From NCBI RefSeq assembly GCF_002163585.1, contig NZ_CP015579.1, positions 434,001 through 498,000 of the forward strand: a stretch of DNA of 64,000 nt, written 5' to 3'. Of the stretch, positions 62,912 to 64,000 are shown one piece after another; the stretch's first letter is position 1; each line of letters opens with the position of its first letter. The position numbers and the translations under genes were made by a program. The notes under the pieces were generated by a model. It was given only the letters and a program-made list of their open reading frames with translations, searched no databases and had not been told where the DNA came from. The DNA comes from Tatumella citrea (GTDB taxonomy: Bacteria > Pseudomonadota > Gammaproteobacteria > Enterobacterales > Enterobacteriaceae).

Positions 62912-63829
62912 TCAGTATTTATCCGGCACAATCATATGCTGTGGAACCGGGCTGCGGATGTAATCTTTCTTATGCTCACGAGGTGGCAACACGACTACCG
63001 GATGGTCCTGTTCCTCGTAAGGTATCTGCGACAGCAGGTGACTGATACAGTTGAGCCTTGCACGTTTCTTATCGACACCCTGCACAATCCACCACGGTGC
63101 TTCCGCAAAATGGGTCCGTCCCAGCATATCTTCCTTGGCTTCGGTGTAGTTTTCCCATAAGCGACGGCTTTCCAGGTCCATCGGGCTGAGCTTCCACTGT
63201 TTCAGCGGATCGTGGATTCGGCTCAGGAAGCGCAGTTCCTGCTCTTCGTCGGTAATCGAAAACCAGTATTTAATGATTTTGATACCGCTGCGAACCAGCA
63301 TTTTTTCAAATTCCGGAACACTACGGTAAAACTCTTCCAGTTCTTCAGGGCTACAGAATCCCATTACCCTTTCTACCCCGGCGCGGTTATACCAGCTGCG
63401 GTCAAACAGGACCATTTCTCCGGCCGCCGGCAGGTGCGAGATATAGCGCTGAAAATACCACTGCGTCTTTTCGCGATCGCTTGGTGCCGGCAGTGCAGCA
63501 ACGCGGCAGGTGCGTGGGTTCAGGCGCTGGGCGATACGCTTAATCACCCCGCCTTTACCCGCAGCATCCCGGCCTTCAAAAATTATTACCACGCGGTAAC
63601 CCGTACGGGTTACCCAGTTCTGTAACTTAACCAGTTCGCCCTGCAGATGCAGCAGTTCGCGGAAGTAGCGACGGCGCCAGTTTTTTTCATCTACTGTTTC
63701 AGGGGTTTGTTTATCCAGCCGCAGATCATCGAGCTCCATTTCCAGCTCTTCATCGTAGCTGTCATAAAACTCCTGCAGTAACCGGGCATTAAACTCCGGC
63801 ATTGAGCTGTGGTTATCATGTAACGACAT
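62912..63829 (-). CDS. ppk2: Polyphosphate kinase 2
   Basis: A 305-residue PPK2-family kinase transferring phosphate between polyphosphate and nucleotides. The Walker A EGRDAAGKGGVIKR lies near residue 88, the lid and Walker B region is LFDRSWYNRAGVERVMGF near residue 145, and the conserved RIHDPLKQWKLSPMDLESR follows. One domain only, so it is a class I-like short form. It lies next to a Pit phosphate carrier gene on the same strand, which fits a phosphate-storage role. Confidence 0.93.
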   Translation of the reverse strand: MSLHDNHSSMPEFNARLLQEFYDSYDEELEMELDDLRLDKQTPETVDEKNWRRRYFRELLHLQGELVKLQNWVTRTGYRVVIIFEGRDAAGKGGVIKRIAQRLNPRTCRVAALPAPSDREKTQWYFQRYISHLPAAGEMVLFDRSWYNRAGVERVMGFCSPEELEEFYRSVPEFEKMLVRSGIKIIKYWFSITDEEQELRFLSRIHDPLKQWKLSPMDLESRRLWENYTEAKEDMLGRTHFAEAPWWIVQGVDKKRARLNCISHLLSQIPYEEQDHPVVVLPPREHKKDYIRSPVPQHMIVPDKY

Positions 63830-63842
63830 AATAGTGTCCTGA

Positions 63843-64000
63843 TCAGAAATGTGAGAACAGTGTAAACAGTAAGGCAGACAGCAGGATGGAGACCGGCAGG
63901 GTCAGAATCCAGGCCATGATCATATTGCGCAGGGTCGATTTCTGCAGGCCGCCACCACTGGCTGCCATTGTTCCTGCAACCCCGGAAGATAAAACATGAG
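63843..64000 (-). CDS. pit: Inorganic phosphate transporter Pit, C-terminal fragment
   Basis: About 52 codons of a gene that enters the window from the right. The peptide shows [22 protein letters not shown] followed in the next codons by a final hydrophobic helix ending LFTLFSHF. This is the conserved C-terminus of PitA/PitB low-affinity phosphate:proton symporters. It ends 14 bases before ppk2 on the same strand, suggesting co-transcription. Confidence 0.85.
   Translation of the reverse strand, partial: HVLSSGVAGTMAASGGGLQKSTLRNMIMAWILTLPVSILLSALLFTLFSHF

Noticed and set aside
1..64000. CRISPR arrays, tRNA or rRNA genes, phage attachment sites
   Set aside because: I saw no regularly spaced direct repeats, no tRNA-like cloverleaf sequence and no rRNA stretch. 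No duplicated attachment core was visible around the phage-derived block.

Overview
The window is a chromosomal segment of a gamma-proteobacterium of the order Enterobacterales, most likely an Erwiniaceae-type plant-, nectar- or insect-associated bacterium (Erwinia, Pantoea, Tatumella or Rosenbergiella-like). The reasons are close matches to enterobacterial Ahr (YjgB), HcxA (YbdH), LpxP, DgoRKAD and HmuSTUV proteins, together with two signal-peptide-less levansucrases of the Erwinia Lsc type. The genus is an inference. Most of the window has even, moderate base composition. The exception is about 53.4-56.8 kb, which is visibly AT-rich and phage-like.

Layout. 0-2.6 kb: the 3' end of an ANTAR regulator, an AraC regulator and an amidase. 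3.0-6.7 kb: an MFS carrier with the 2-oxoacid reductase HcxA, then the aldehyde reductase Ahr. 6.8-14.5 kb: an anaerobic fumarate module made of a class I fumarase and a TtdT-like dicarboxylate carrier on one strand, and a three-domain soluble NADH:fumarate reductase with its flavinyltransferase ApbE on the other. A perfect FNR box lies between the two arms. 14.5-21.5 kb: a ddpXABCDF-type D-Ala-D-Ala dipeptide operon with its own RpiR regulator. 21.7-23.8 kb: a short-chain dehydrogenase and a membrane metallophosphoesterase. 24.4-30.1 kb: a complete tripartite RND efflux operon. 30.4-35.3 kb: housekeeping and accessory genes (GNAT, a CLC-like channel, lpxP, an AraC regulator, a flavin reductase and a tiny XapX protein).

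35.7-50.4 kb is a sugar and sugar-acid catabolic island with three units. The first is an autoregulated HTH-kinase fusion with a DapA-family aldolase, a YhcH protein and an ACS carrier. The second is an operon on the opposite strand with a LacI regulator, an AllA-like cupin, a PfkB kinase, a FucP-like carrier and a fructose-6-phosphate aldolase. The third is a D-galactonate (dgoRKAD) operon extended by an ACS carrier and a D-2-hydroxyacid dehydrogenase.

50.4-51.8 kb is an intact IS4-family element that split the intrinsic terminator of the dgo operon. Behind it lies only the last 41 codons of an autotransporter. 52.1-56.0 kb is the most unusual part: two tandem levansucrase genes, a lambda-type phage holin directly behind the upstream copy, and a P2 Ogr/Delta-type phage late-gene activator divergent from it. 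Both levansucrase genes carry the same large dyad at the same distance from their starts. This looks like a domesticated prophage late-gene unit controlling, and perhaps releasing, levansucrase. 56.7-62.9 kb is a Fur-controlled heme uptake operon (receptor plus hmuSTUV). The window closes with polyphosphate kinase 2 and the 3' end of a Pit phosphate carrier.
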